This document shows positions 48,254-57,661 of a stretch of 64,000 nucleotides of DNA, piece after piece (position 1 is the stretch's first letter; the number at the start of each line of letters is the position of its first letter). This stretch comes from Flavobacteriales bacterium (GTDB lineage: Bacteria > Bacteroidota > Bacteroidia > Flavobacteriales > Flavobacteriaceae), in assembly GCA_020635875.1 (NCBI GenBank), contig JACJYY010000002.1, positions 62,001-126,000 on the forward strand, given 5' to 3'. The position numbers and the translations under genes are program-made. Under the pieces are notes generated by a model. That model was not told the DNA's origin. It did no database searches and worked only from the letters and a program-made list of their open reading frames with translations.

Positions 48254-48997
48254 CTATTTGATGGTATAGGACAACATATTGTCATAGTCTCCATGCCATA
48301 CGTTTAAGTCTGCTGGACCTTTAATCCCATCAATTATAACAGTGTCCGTAAATTGCCATATCAACCAATCGTCTTCTAAATACGAAACGCTTGGATTGTA
48401 ATTAGCCACCCAAAACTTATATGCCTCAAAATCCTGTCTTAAGAATCGGTTGTGATAATCGTCTCCCGTGTAAATGATTGGCTTAACACCATAATGCGCT
48501 TCAACTATATCCAACCATTTTTTCAGGTTTTGCTTTAGCTTCTTCATAGGTATTGTCTTAGCCTCTTTTTCAATATCTAATACAGGAGGAAAATCACCCT
48601 TAGAAAGGGATACATTTTTTATGAATTGCTTTGCTTGCCAAACAGGGTCTTCGTCTGGTCTATAATAATGATAGGCTCCTCTAATAAGATTATTTTCTTT
48701 AGCCTTTTTCCAATTATGGTTAAACATCTCGTCCTTTTTGTTTACCCCTGCCGTAGCACGAATAAAAACAAATTTCAAAGAAACCTTATTCCTAACCTTT
48801 GTTGCCTTCTCCCAATTGATGTAACCTTGATAATGGGACATATCAAAACCAAAAACTTTGTCTTTGTGATCGTTAAAAATTTCTGACAAACGCCCTTCTG
48901 AAATCCCACTTTTCTTACTTGTCAAAAGAATACTACTCTGAAAGAAGAACAATACTCCCAGGTAACATAGTGCTTTTATCACAACGCGGTTTTTCAT
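48254..48997 (-). CDS. Glycoside hydrolase family 25 lysozyme-like protein
   Basis: 247 residues with an N-terminal signal or anchor (VVIKALCYLGVLFFFQSSILL). The GH25 (Chalaropsis-type muramidase) barrel shows GFDMSHYQGYINWEK (first Asp), KFVFIRATAGV, GAYHYYRPDEDP and the catalytic-pair strand FPPVLDIEKEA, ending with WLIWQFTD and LNVWHGD. Key acids are present, so it should cleave peptidoglycan in the periplasm or outside. It starts 15 bases after pssA. Confidence 0.9.
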   Translation of the reverse strand: MKNRVVIKALCYLGVLFFFQSSILLTSKKSGISEGRLSEIFNDHKDKVFGFDMSHYQGYINWEKATKVRNKVSLKFVFIRATAGVNKKDEMFNHNWKKAKENNLIRGAYHYYRPDEDPVWQAKQFIKNVSLSKGDFPPVLDIEKEAKTIPMKKLKQNLKKWLDIVEAHYGVKPIIYTGDDYHNRFLRQDFEAYKFWVANYNPSVSYLEDDWLIWQFTDTVIIDGIKGPADLNVWHGDYDNMLSYTIK

Positions 48998-49012
48998 TTC
49001 ACAGAATAATTG

Positions 49013-49756
49013 TTAGAAAACAGTTTTTTTACTTGGCAAAAGTAATGAAATCAAAATATAAAATACTATCACAAATGGCACGGCATACAGCCCAATCACA
49101 ATTAAAAAAAGAATTGAGAACAAAACAAACAATAACTGCACCTTGTATTGATACCAATCTTTCGATTTTATTTTTAATGAAAACAAATGAATTTCGGAAT
49201 TCAGCAGGTAGGTAGAAATAATAGCTATACCCACTAAAAACCACGTCGAGGAAATCCACTCGGACAATAGAGGTATTTTGTTTTCAACGACCAATAATGG
49301 CAAACTAGCAATCATTAGACAATTAGCTGGAGTTGGCAAACCAATAAAAGAATCTGTTTGTCTTTTATCTATATTAAATTTAGCCAAGCGATAACATGAA
49401 CCTAAAGTCACTAAAAATCCTAAAAGCGGAATCCACAAATCATTACTTAAAAATGAACCGTTTGCATACGAACTAATAGTAACTCCTCTACTATCCATTA
49501 ACATATAAAACAACACTAAGCCAGGTACTACTCCACTTGTCACCATATCAGCTAATGAATCTAACTGAACCCCTAATTCACCTGAAACGCCCAACAAACG
49601 AGCGGCAAAACCATCAAAAAAATCAAATAAAATACCTAAACAAACCATGTAAAAAGCGCCATAAAACTCTTGATTCACAACAAATAAAATAGCCAACAAT
49701 CCTGACAACAAATTCAGCAAGGTAAGAGCGTTAGGAACTATGGATTTAATTGACAT
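49013..49756 (-). CDS. pssA: CDP-diacylglycerol-serine O-phosphatidyltransferase
   Basis: 247 residues from ATG 49756 (MSIKSIVPNALTLLNLLSG); a longer frame from 49774 adds six residues without family support. The CDP-alcohol phosphotransferase motif D-G-x2-A-R-x8-G-x3-D-x3-D is read in FDFFDGFAARLLG ... GELGVQLDSLADM (about 45-70). Several membrane spans follow. It makes phosphatidylserine, precursor of phosphatidylethanolamine. It is divergent from the PorV-like gene. Confidence 0.9.
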   Translation of the reverse strand: MSIKSIVPNALTLLNLLSGLLAILFVVNQEFYGAFYMVCLGILFDFFDGFAARLLGVSGELGVQLDSLADMVTSGVVPGLVLFYMLMDSRGVTISSYANGSFLSNDLWIPLLGFLVTLGSCYRLAKFNIDKRQTDSFIGLPTPANCLMIASLPLLVVENKIPLLSEWISSTWFLVGIAIISTYLLNSEIHLFSLKIKSKDWYQYKVQLLFVLFSILFLIVIGLYAVPFVIVFYILISLLLPSKKTVF

Positions 49757-49832
49757 AAACGTTAATTTTATCAAATCGGTGTTAAATATACTATAAGAAA
49801 CCTATTACCTTAAATTTACGACTTAATTTTTT

Positions 49833-49840
49833 TACTTTTG
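49833..49840 (+). promoter_or_regulatory. -7 promoter element for PorV/PorQ-family gene
   Basis: TACTTTTG matches TAnnTTTG and ends 20 bases before the TTG start at 49861. No clear -33 element. Confidence 0.45.
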
Positions 49841-49860
49841 TTGAAACAGCTCGAAGAATT

Positions 49861-50937
49861 TTGACAAAAAAAGCACTCTATTTTTTACTCTTATTTGCCG
49901 TTTCTATTCAGGCACAAACCGTACGCAAATATTCTAACGAATTTTTGAATATTGGAGTCGATGCAGCTGCACTAGGAATGAGTAACACCACTACAGCACA
50001 CACCTCAGATGTTAATTCTGGGTATTGGAATCCAGCTGGTCTTGTTCATATCAAAAACAAACAGATCGGATTAATGCATGCCAGTTATTTTGCCAATATT
50101 GCTCAATACGACTATATTGGATATGCAAGTCCTATCGACAGCATTAGTGCTCTTGGATTATCTGTAATTCGTTTTGGAGTCGATGATATTTTAAACACAA
50201 CGCAATTAATTGACAATAATGGTCAGGTCAATTATAATAACATCAGTCTGTTTTCTACTTCCGATTATGCTTTTACCTTATCTTATGCTCGTAACACTCG
50301 ATACAAAGGTTTGAGTTATGGTATAAATGCCAAAGTGGTGCGTCGTATCATTGGAGATTTTGCCAATTCGTGGGGATTTGGATTTGACGCAGGGCTACAG
50401 TATCAAAATAAAAATTGGAGTTTTGGACTGATGGCTCGTGATATTACTACGACAGCAAATATCTGGTTAATTGACGAAGAGGCTTTTGTTCCTATCCAAA
50501 ACGCCGTGGCTGGACAAAATCAAGAACTCCCAGAAAAAACAGAGATCACTTTACCAAAAATACAATTAGGAATAGCTCGTTCATTTTCTATTAAGGACAA
50601 ATACGGCATCCTGATTTCAGGTAATTTAAACTCTCGTTTTACACGAACAAATGATATACTATCTAGTGAAAAATTAAGTATTGATCCAGCCCTAGGCATG
50701 CAATTGGATTTAAAAAAGATAGTCTTCTTACGTGCTGGTGTAGGAAATTTTCAACGCATCAGACAATTTGATTATTCCTTTAAAACGAGTTTCAAACCCA
50801 ATATTGGATTAGGTTTTCAATACAAAGGAATAACTTTTGACTATGCCCTAACCAATATCGGAGACTTGGAAGATGCCATGTATTCCAATGTGTTTTCTCT
50901 AAAAATAGATTGGTCTTTATTCTCTAAAAAATCATGA
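49861..50937 (+). CDS. PorV/PorQ-family outer-membrane protein (PorV2-like)
   Basis: 358 residues. A signal peptide (LYFLLLFAVSIQAQ) is followed by FLNIGVDAAALGMSNTTTAHTSDVNSGYWNPAGL, the hallmark of the PorV/PorQ family, then a FadL-like barrel ending FSLKIDWSLF. PorV and PorQ belong to the type IX secretion attachment complex; this lnt-linked paralogue is probably the PorV2 type rather than PorV itself. Start is TTG, as no ATG precedes Met 72. It ends in ATGA, overlapping lnt by four bases. Confidence 0.82.
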   Translation: MTKKALYFLLLFAVSIQAQTVRKYSNEFLNIGVDAAALGMSNTTTAHTSDVNSGYWNPAGLVHIKNKQIGLMHASYFANIAQYDYIGYASPIDSISALGLSVIRFGVDDILNTTQLIDNNGQVNYNNISLFSTSDYAFTLSYARNTRYKGLSYGINAKVVRRIIGDFANSWGFGFDAGLQYQNKNWSFGLMARDITTTANIWLIDEEAFVPIQNAVAGQNQELPEKTEITLPKIQLGIARSFSIKDKYGILISGNLNSRFTRTNDILSSEKLSIDPALGMQLDLKKIVFLRAGVGNFQRIRQFDYSFKTSFKPNIGLGFQYKGITFDYALTNIGDLEDAMYSNVFSLKIDWSLFSKKS

Positions 50938-52532
50938 GCCTTTTAAGAAATCCTTTTTTTCTTTCTGCTTTATCGGGAATTTTATTCAGTTTGAGTTGGC
51001 CCACTTGTGGTTTTCCATTCATGATTTTTGTCGCTTTTATTCCTCTTTTTTTACTTGAAAAACAAATACGAGAAAAAGCCAAAAACAAATCTGGTTTAAG
51101 ACTTTTAGGTTTTTCTTATATCGCCTTCTTCATTTGGAACTTTTATACTACCTCTTGGCTCTATTATGCCAGCCCTTTCGGGATGGCTTTTGCTGTTTTG
51201 GCCAACTCTCTTTTGATGAGTTTAGTTGTTGTTGTTTTTCATGCTTTCGCCAAAAGAACAAGTTCAAATAGAGCTTTGATTTTCTTTAGTGCCCTATGGA
51301 TAAGTTTTGAAAAAATGCATTTAGAATGGGATTTCTCTTGGCCTTGGCTCAATTTGGGAAATGTTTTTTCGGATTACATCTACATCATACAATGGTATGA
51401 ATATACAGGAACTTTTGGCGGTACACTTTGGATTCTCATCCTAAATATTTTACTATTTAAACAAGTTGAACGCTACAATGTTAAAGACACTAACTTCAAA
51501 AGAAAATGGTTTAGCATTGGACTATTAACCTCTTTACCAATAGCCCTTTCACTCTATATATTTAGCACAACAAATGTCAAATCTGAAAATCAGAAAGAGG
51601 TCATTGTCGTTCAACCCAATATCGATCCGTATACCGAAAAATATTCTCAGACTAACGACCAAATTACCCAACAGATTCTGGAACAGGCAGATAGTTTGGT
51701 TACACCAAAAACTGATTTTGTCATTACCCCAGAAACCGTATTAGCAGAACATACTGATTTAAATAAATACAAATATTCCTCCTCTAAATACTTATTTGAC
51801 AGATATCTCGAAAAACACCATAATCTTACTTTTTTATTGGGTTATGATGCGTATCGATTGTTTTATAACGAAGCGGATAGTAATGAGGCTTCTAACAAGG
51901 TCAGAGACGGCCTTTGGGTAAATTATTACAATGCAGCTATCCAGATTGACACCGTGACACGTGAAATCCCCACTCATTTTAAATCTAAATTAGTAGTTGG
52001 AGTAGAAAACTTGCCTTATAAAAAGTTTCTGAAACCATTATTAGAAGGATTTATGATTGACCTTGGAGGCACGGTTTCTTCTCGATCCATGCAAGAACGC
52101 CCAAGTGTTTTTTACAAAGGAGACAGTACGACAGTTGCTCCTGTGATATGTTACGAATCAGTTTACGGAGAATATGTCAATCAATACGTCCAAGATGGCG
52201 CTCAATTTATTGCCATTATGACTAATGATGCGTGGTGGAATAAAACACAAGGCCATAAACAGCATTTGAGTTTGGCCAGATTGAGAGCCATTGAAACTCG
52301 TAGAGACATTGCTCGAAGTGCCAATACAGGCATTTCTGGTTTTATTAATGCTCGTGGAGAAATCACTCAACAATCTGCTTACAACGAAAAAACCGCTCTC
52401 ATTGGAACGGTTTCTTTAAATAATGAATTGACGGTTTATACACAATACGGGGACTATATTGCTCGTATTGCCTTTTTTGTCGCTTTAGGTATCGGATTGG
52501 TCACTCTTACAAAACGCAGATTCACAATCTAG
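50934..52532 (+). CDS. lnt: Apolipoprotein N-acyltransferase
   Basis: 532 residues. Six N-terminal membrane spans lead to a periplasmic carbon-nitrogen hydrolase domain with the triad Glu (FVITPETVLAEH, about 268), Lys (FKSKLVVGVENLP, about 350) and Cys (APVICYESVYG, about 407). TNDAWWNKTQGHKQHLSLAR and ARSANTGISGFI are family signatures. It adds the third acyl chain to lipoproteins. Coupled to the PorV-like gene by an ATGA overlap. Confidence 0.94.
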   Translation: MSLLRNPFFLSALSGILFSLSWPTCGFPFMIFVAFIPLFLLEKQIREKAKNKSGLRLLGFSYIAFFIWNFYTTSWLYYASPFGMAFAVLANSLLMSLVVVVFHAFAKRTSSNRALIFFSALWISFEKMHLEWDFSWPWLNLGNVFSDYIYIIQWYEYTGTFGGTLWILILNILLFKQVERYNVKDTNFKRKWFSIGLLTSLPIALSLYIFSTTNVKSENQKEVIVVQPNIDPYTEKYSQTNDQITQQILEQADSLVTPKTDFVITPETVLAEHTDLNKYKYSSSKYLFDRYLEKHHNLTFLLGYDAYRLFYNEADSNEASNKVRDGLWVNYYNAAIQIDTVTREIPTHFKSKLVVGVENLPYKKFLKPLLEGFMIDLGGTVSSRSMQERPSVFYKGDSTTVAPVICYESVYGEYVNQYVQDGAQFIAIMTNDAWWNKTQGHKQHLSLARLRAIETRRDIARSANTGISGFINARGEITQQSAYNEKTALIGTVSLNNELTVYTQYGDYIARIAFFVALGIGLVTLTKRRFTI

Positions 52533-52538
52533 GTTTAA

Positions 52539-53297
52539 CTAACGTGTAAATACCAATTGTGTATTGGTAGATAGACTTTCATCAAAAGCATAACCATCGA
52601 CATTAAATCCTTTCAATCCTTCTACTGAATCAATATTGTTATCAATAATATAACGCGCCATTAATCCTCTAGCCTTTTTGGCAAAAAAACTGATAATTTT
52701 CAATTTCCCGTTTTTATAATTCTTAAATTCAGGGGAAATAACAGTGCCTTTGATTTTTTTAAAATCTATAGCTGTTGCATATTCTTTACTTGCCAAGTTT
52801 ACGAGTAATTCACCTTCTGTTAACTCTTCATTCAATTCCTTTGTTAGTTTTGTTTTCCAAAATTCATACAGATTCTTTTTGGTTCCTATTGGCAATTTAG
52901 TTCCCATTTCTAGGCGATAAGGAAGGATTACATCCAATGGCTTTAGCATCCCATATAATCCCGACAAAATCCGAACAGTATCTTGCAAAGCATCTATTTT
53001 ATCATCTGGCAAAGTATACACGTCTAATCCTACATACACATCGCCATCAAATGCGTATACAGCCTGACGCGCTATTGCCTCAGGAAAAGGTACTTGCCAA
53101 TCTTGATTGCGTTGCCAATTCAGATTTACTAGTTTATCCGATATACCCATCAACTCTGCTAATTCCTTGGGCTTCTTTTTAACTAACACCTTATGCACTT
53201 TTTGAGAATCAGTTAAAAACTGTGATTGTGATTGTTTATTTGTTGGTATTGCCTTGTCAAAATTCAATGACTTAGCTGGGGATAGCAGTACTTTCAT
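52539..53297 (-). CDS. yaaA: Peroxide stress protein YaaA
   Basis: 252 residues from ATG 53297, giving the family N-terminus MKVLLSPAKSLNFDK. The frame opens upstream to 53420, but that extra part has no family match. Landmarks are MGISDKLVNLNWQRNQDW, YAFDGDVYVGLDVYTL, ILSGLYGMLKPLDVILPYRLEMGTK and INLASKEY-like LVNLASKEYATAI. In E. coli YaaA lowers free iron during peroxide stress. Convergent with lnt, 6 bases apart. Confidence 0.93.
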   Translation of the reverse strand: MKVLLSPAKSLNFDKAIPTNKQSQSQFLTDSQKVHKVLVKKKPKELAELMGISDKLVNLNWQRNQDWQVPFPEAIARQAVYAFDGDVYVGLDVYTLPDDKIDALQDTVRILSGLYGMLKPLDVILPYRLEMGTKLPIGTKKNLYEFWKTKLTKELNEELTEGELLVNLASKEYATAIDFKKIKGTVISPEFKNYKNGKLKIISFFAKKARGLMARYIIDNNIDSVEGLKGFNVDGYAFDESLSTNTQLVFTR

Positions 53298-53526
53298 ATA
53301 TTTTCTAATAATCATTTCAAAATTCAGCAGTGTAAATTTATAATTTTTATTTCCTTTTTTGTAATGAATTAAGTCCGAAGAATATTCAATATTTCTTTTG
53401 GTTAACTTTAATTCAAACATATAGTTAGATTAGTAATAAATAAAATCAACGATACATTTTTCAATAAGAATCAAACAAAAAAACTTACATATTTTATAAT
53501 TTAATTCCATTTAATGTAATTTTACT

Positions 53527-53534
53527 TATATTTG
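53527..53534 (+). promoter_or_regulatory. -7 promoter element for higBA
   Basis: TATATTTG is a perfect TAnnTTTG match, 21 bases before higB. The surrounding gap (53298-53555) is very AT-rich. HigA would be expected to bind here, but no clear palindrome stands out. Confidence 0.5.
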
Positions 53535-53555
53535 CATTAATTAAATACCCAATAA

Positions 53556-53852
53556 ATGCATATTATTTCATTCAAGAAATTAAAAGATTATTTCACAAAG
53601 GAACCTAATTCTAGGGTTGGATTACAAGATTGGTATAAAACTGCAAAAAAAAGTGATTGGGATAACTTTGCTGATTTAAAGAATACATTTAATTCTGCTG
53701 ATAACGTTGGCAATAACAGATATGTGTTTAATATAAAAGGTAACAATTATAGAATAGTAGCCATAGTTCGTTTTAATATAAAAAGGGTTTTCATTCGTTG
53801 GGTTGGAAACCATAAAGACTACGATAAACTAAAAAACATAGATCAATTATGA
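53556..53852 (+). CDS. higB: HigB-family toxin (type II mRNA interferase)
   Basis: 98 residues with the RelE-like fold of HigB: LKDYFTKEPNSRVGLQDWYK, WDNFADLKNTFNSADNVGNNRYVFNIKGN, then YRIVAIVRFNIKRVFIRWVGNHKDYDKL. This is the HigB_toxin pattern, ribosome-dependent mRNA cleavage. Toxin precedes antitoxin, as is usual for higBA, and the genes overlap by four bases (ATGA). AT-rich composition and location between two core genes suggest a small acquired module. Confidence 0.9.
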   Translation: MHIISFKKLKDYFTKEPNSRVGLQDWYKTAKKSDWDNFADLKNTFNSADNVGNNRYVFNIKGNNYRIVAIVRFNIKRVFIRWVGNHKDYDKLKNIDQL

Positions 53853-54190
53853 TAACAAAAAAAGAATATATCGATGCAAACCTCGAACTAGAAAAATTAC
53901 TAAAAGAATTAGATTCAGGGAAAAACGTAGATGAAAGGCTAGTTGAAGTTAGCGATATCATAGAAAAATATGAAGAAGCTAATCATCCTATTGGTCTACC
54001 ATCACTTATGGAGGTTATTGAGTTAAGAATGTTTGAAATGAAATTGAAACAAAAAGACTTAGCTGTTCTTTTAGGCACAACAGCTGCAAGAATAAGTGAA
54101 ATATTTAAAGGCAAAAGAAATATATCTTTATCTATAGCTAAATCTTTACACAAAAAACTCAATATTGATAGCGATATTATTTTGCAATAA
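53849..54190 (+). CDS. higA: HigA-family antitoxin, Xre helix-turn-helix
   Basis: 113 residues. The N-terminal helical half (about 1-45) would wrap the toxin; the C-terminal half has an Xre-type helix-turn-helix (EMKLKQKDLAVLLGTTAARISEIFKGKRNISLS). It should neutralise HigB and repress the operon. Overlap with higB (ATGA) indicates coupled translation. The stop lies 2 bases from that of the convergent response regulator gene. Confidence 0.9.
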   Translation: MITKKEYIDANLELEKLLKELDSGKNVDERLVEVSDIIEKYEEANHPIGLPSLMEVIELRMFEMKLKQKDLAVLLGTTAARISEIFKGKRNISLSIAKSLHKKLNIDSDIILQ

Positions 54191-54192
54191 AC

Positions 54193-55356
54193 TTACTTAC
54201 TAGCAAATAGTTTCACATCATCCTCGCTGATTTCATCATCTCCAAGGATTACCAAGCGTTCAATGACATTTCTTAACTCTCTAATATTACCCGTCCAGTC
54301 GTAGGCTTGTAACAGCTTGAGTGCTTTTGAAGATATCCTTTTAGGAATCTGTCCTTGTTCTTCTCCTATCTTTTCTAAAAAATGATTAATCAGTAACGGT
54401 ATATCATCACGCCTTTCGTTCAGAGCAGGCACCTTGATTAAGATTACCGCTAATCGGTGATATAAATCTTCTCTAAAACGGCCTTCTTCGATTTCCGTTT
54501 TTAAATCTTTATTGGTTGCCGCTATCACCCTTACATCTACCTTTTCATCCTTTTCAGCTCCTACTTTTGTGATTCTGCCTTCCTGTAAAACTCTCAACAC
54601 TTTGGCTTGAGCTGGTAAAGGCATATCTCCTATTTCGTCCAAAAAAATAGTCCCATTATTGGCCAACTGAAATTTTCCTGTTTTATCCTTTATAGCAGAG
54701 GTAAAAGCTCCCTTAACATGTCCAAACAACTCACTCTCTATTAATTCTGATGGGATAGCCGCACAATTAACCTCAACCATTGCTCCTGCCGAACGACTAC
54801 TCTTTTCATGTAACTGATGAGCCACCAACTCCTTTCCTGTACCGTTACTTCCTGTAATCAACACTCGAGCATCAGTGGTTGCCACTTTTTCAATCATGGT
54901 TTTGACTTGGGTGATGGCTTCACTTTCTCCAATAATTGTATAATTCTTATTGATTTTCTTTTTGAGCCTTTTGTTTTCTACTACTAATTGCTTTTTATCT
55001 AAAGCATTTCGTACAGTATTCAGTAATCGATTTAAATCTGGTGGTTTAGAAATATAATCAAAGGCACCTAATCGCATGGTCTGCACTGCCGTTTCTAAAT
55101 CTCCATGTCCTGATATCATTATCATTGGTATTTCGGGCTTTATCTTTTTGGTCGCTTCTAATACCTCAACCCCATCCATCTTAGGCATCTTGATATCACA
55201 TAATATCATATCAAAATCTTCTTGTTTGATTTTTTCCATTCCGTCTAGACCATCCTCAGCTTCGACCACTTGATACGATGAGTTTTCTTCGGCAATTATT
55301 TTTGACAGCACCCTACGGATAGCTGGTTCATCTTCGATGATTAAAATTTTAGACAT
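54193..55356 (-). CDS. Sigma-54-interacting response regulator without DNA-binding domain
   Basis: 387 residues. The receiver domain has phospho-acceptor Asp in MILCDIKMP (about 54) and Lys in YISKPP. The AAA+ domain has a Walker A-like GSNGTGKE, the sigma-54 contact loop GHVKGAFTSAIKDK, Walker B GTIFLDEIGDMP and VRVIAATNKDL. After the AAA+ lid the protein stops at SEDDVKLFASK, so the Fis-type helix-turn-helix of NtrC is missing. The frame has no sign of mutation. Partner kinase not adjacent. It follows the NatAB genes by 7 bases and may be co-transcribed with them. Confidence 0.9.
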   Translation of the reverse strand: MSKILIIEDEPAIRRVLSKIIAEENSSYQVVEAEDGLDGMEKIKQEDFDMILCDIKMPKMDGVEVLEATKKIKPEIPMIMISGHGDLETAVQTMRLGAFDYISKPPDLNRLLNTVRNALDKKQLVVENKRLKKKINKNYTIIGESEAITQVKTMIEKVATTDARVLITGSNGTGKELVAHQLHEKSSRSAGAMVEVNCAAIPSELIESELFGHVKGAFTSAIKDKTGKFQLANNGTIFLDEIGDMPLPAQAKVLRVLQEGRITKVGAEKDEKVDVRVIAATNKDLKTEIEEGRFREDLYHRLAVILIKVPALNERRDDIPLLINHFLEKIGEEQGQIPKRISSKALKLLQAYDWTGNIRELRNVIERLVILGDDEISEDDVKLFASK

Positions 55357-55363
55357 TGTTTTG

Positions 55364-56638
55364 CTATTTTATCCACTTGAACAATTCTCGATAAGTTGGC
55401 TTTTTACCATACATCAAAATCCCAACTTTATATACCCTTGAAGCAAACCAGACGATAAGCATAAAAGTACAGCACAGAAGACACAAAGATAATGCCACTT
55501 CCCACCATGGTACACCAAACGGAATGCGCATCATCATCACAATTGGAGAAGTAAAAGGTATGTACGAAAATACTGTTGCTACCATCCCATGCGGATCACT
55601 AACCACAGTTACTAAACCAACATATACTCCAATAATTAATGGCGAAATAACAGGCAACAAAAACTGTTGCGAATCGGTTTCGGAATCAACTGCTGCTCCT
55701 ATTGCCGCATACATGGAACTATATAATAGATAGCCCGCTATAAAATAAATGATAAAAGCCAATATAATAGAACCTATAGGTAATTCGAAAAGATGAGCTA
55801 CTATAGTAGCAATATCAAGATCCACATTACGACTAATTGGAGTTGATACTGGAGTTGGATTGGTCAATGGAATTTCCATAAAGAAGCTTAACGCAAAAAG
55901 CAAACTTAATCCAATTAGTACCCAAATGATAAATTGCATTATCCCTGCCAATGAGGTCCCAATTATTTTCCCTAACATTAACTGGATTGGCTTTACAGAA
56001 GAAACAATAACCTCAATCACTCTATTAGTTTTTTCTTCTATGACACTGCGCATCACAAAGTTGCCATAAATCACTATGAACATCATTATTAAATACCCAA
56101 AAGCACCACCTATAACCATTTTAATTTCGTTTAATCCACGAACATTGCTTTCACCTTTGAGGTTGTACAATTGCAATTGCACATCTACTTTGGCTTTCTC
56201 AATGGCTGTTGGATGCATTCCCATCAGGAGTAGGCGCTCATTGGTCAAAACGGATTCAACCTCGTTTTCTATACGATGAACAAAATCTAATGAGGGTGTT
56301 TCTTGTGATAGGAGCTGTACTGAATAGCTGTCATTATTGGCGGAGACATGCAACAAACCTACATACCCACTTTGTGGTATGATTTCTTTGGCTACAGCCA
56401 AACCCATTGATGTAATATCCTCAAATTGAATAGCATCTGTAGATTGCAATTGAGAGCCTATTTTTTGAGATGCGTCATAGACTGCCACCTTTTGTATCTC
56501 TTGCTGTTCCTGACTTAAAATAGCCACAATAGCCACAATCGCAATCATAATCATCGGGCTCAAAAAAGTCATAATTATAAATGACTTGTTCCTTATTTTT
56601 GATAAGAACTCACGTTTAATGATTAACCCTATTTTCAT
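55364..56638 (-). CDS. ABC transporter permease, NatB-like
   Basis: 424 residues with the ABC-2 layout: an N-terminal span (KSFIIMTFLSPMIMIAIVAIVAIL), a large extracytoplasmic domain (about 45-180), and then five or six spans (VIGGAFGYLIMMFIVIYGNFVM; MQFIIWVLIGLSLLFALSF). VMRSVIEEKTNRVIEVIVSSVKPIQLMLGKIIG is the typical ABC-2 coupling region. NatB exports sodium in Bacillus; here the substrate is unknown. It overlaps the ATPase gene by four bases. Confidence 0.88.
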   Translation of the reverse strand: MKIGLIIKREFLSKIRNKSFIIMTFLSPMIMIAIVAIVAILSQEQQEIQKVAVYDASQKIGSQLQSTDAIQFEDITSMGLAVAKEIIPQSGYVGLLHVSANNDSYSVQLLSQETPSLDFVHRIENEVESVLTNERLLLMGMHPTAIEKAKVDVQLQLYNLKGESNVRGLNEIKMVIGGAFGYLIMMFIVIYGNFVMRSVIEEKTNRVIEVIVSSVKPIQLMLGKIIGTSLAGIMQFIIWVLIGLSLLFALSFFMEIPLTNPTPVSTPISRNVDLDIATIVAHLFELPIGSIILAFIIYFIAGYLLYSSMYAAIGAAVDSETDSQQFLLPVISPLIIGVYVGLVTVVSDPHGMVATVFSYIPFTSPIVMMMRIPFGVPWWEVALSLCLLCCTFMLIVWFASRVYKVGILMYGKKPTYRELFKWIK

Positions 56639-57555
56639 TCTTTTACTGATTTAACTGCATTAATAAAAATATCGTTGACCGAAGGAATCTTTTCTGAAAA
56701 ATGAACGACATTTCCATGAGGCATAATATCATTTAATAAATCGGTCGAAGCTACATCTGTAGGTATTTCTACTTTAAATTGAAGTATGTCATCAATCGAA
56801 CTAAAGGAATCTTCAGATACTTTCCATTTGGCACCAAGCTGAGATAAAACACTCTTATCATTAGGAAATAATCCAACTTCGAAAGTATTTGTCCGATACT
56901 TCCTTTTGATTTGAGTCAAATTACCTTCTAACACTTTATTCGCTTTATTCAATAGGGCAATATGATCACACATTTCTTCTACACTTTCCATACGATGTGT
57001 CGAGAAAATAATAGTTGCTCCATTAGCCCGCAAATTCATTATTTCTTCTTTAATCAAATCCGCATTTACAGGATCAAAACCACTGAATGGTTCATCAAAA
57101 ATGAGCAATTTAGGTTGGTGTAAAACGGTTACAATAAACTGTATTTTTTGAGCCATTCCTTTGGAAAGCTCTTCGATACGTTTATTCCACCACTCCTCGA
57201 TTTCAAATTTTTTAAACCAATATTCTATCTGCCGTTTAGCATCATATTTGGACAACCCTTTTAATTGTGCCAAATACATGGCTTGGTCCCCAATTTTCAT
57301 GCTTTTGTATAACCCTCTTTCTTCGGGCATATAACCGATGTGACTGATGTGATGCGATTGCAACTCCTCACCGTCCAATAAAATTTTACCTGAGTCTTGA
57401 GATACTATTTGATTAATAATACGTAACAAAGTGGTTTTCCCTGCCCCATTTGGCCCTAATAAACCGTATATCGAATTGGTTGGGACAAGTAACGAAATCT
57501 TATCCAAAGCCACGTGATTCTGAAATCTTTTTTCTATTTCTACTACCTCCAGCAT
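56635..57555 (-). CDS. ABC transporter ATPase, NatA-like
   Basis: 306 residues. Walker A GPNGAGKTTLLRIIN (about 35), Q-loop YMPEERGLYKSMK, signature ELSKGMAQKIQFI, Walker B LLIFDEPFSGFDPVN and H-switch STHRMESVEEM are intact. The extra C-terminal 80 residues with DUF4162-like strands are common in ABC-2 exporters of this type. First gene of natA-natB-response regulator. Confidence 0.92.
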   Translation of the reverse strand: MLEVVEIEKRFQNHVALDKISLLVPTNSIYGLLGPNGAGKTTLLRIINQIVSQDSGKILLDGEELQSHHISHIGYMPEERGLYKSMKIGDQAMYLAQLKGLSKYDAKRQIEYWFKKFEIEEWWNKRIEELSKGMAQKIQFIVTVLHQPKLLIFDEPFSGFDPVNADLIKEEIMNLRANGATIIFSTHRMESVEEMCDHIALLNKANKVLEGNLTQIKRKYRTNTFEVGLFPNDKSVLSQLGAKWKVSEDSFSSIDDILQFKVEIPTDVASTDLLNDIMPHGNVVHFSEKIPSVNDIFINAVKSVKE

Positions 57556-57637
57556 GATATTATTTTTGTCGTAAAAACGAAGATAATACTATTCTATAGA
57601 CATGACCACTATCCACTCATTTTTATGCTTTTTAAGC

Positions 57638-57645
57638 TATATTTG
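57638..57645 (+). promoter_or_regulatory. -7 promoter element for cytochrome c gene
   Basis: TATATTTG matches TAnnTTTG and ends 16 bases before the ATG at 57662. Confidence 0.5.
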
Positions 57646-57661
57646 AAACAAATTATAAGTT

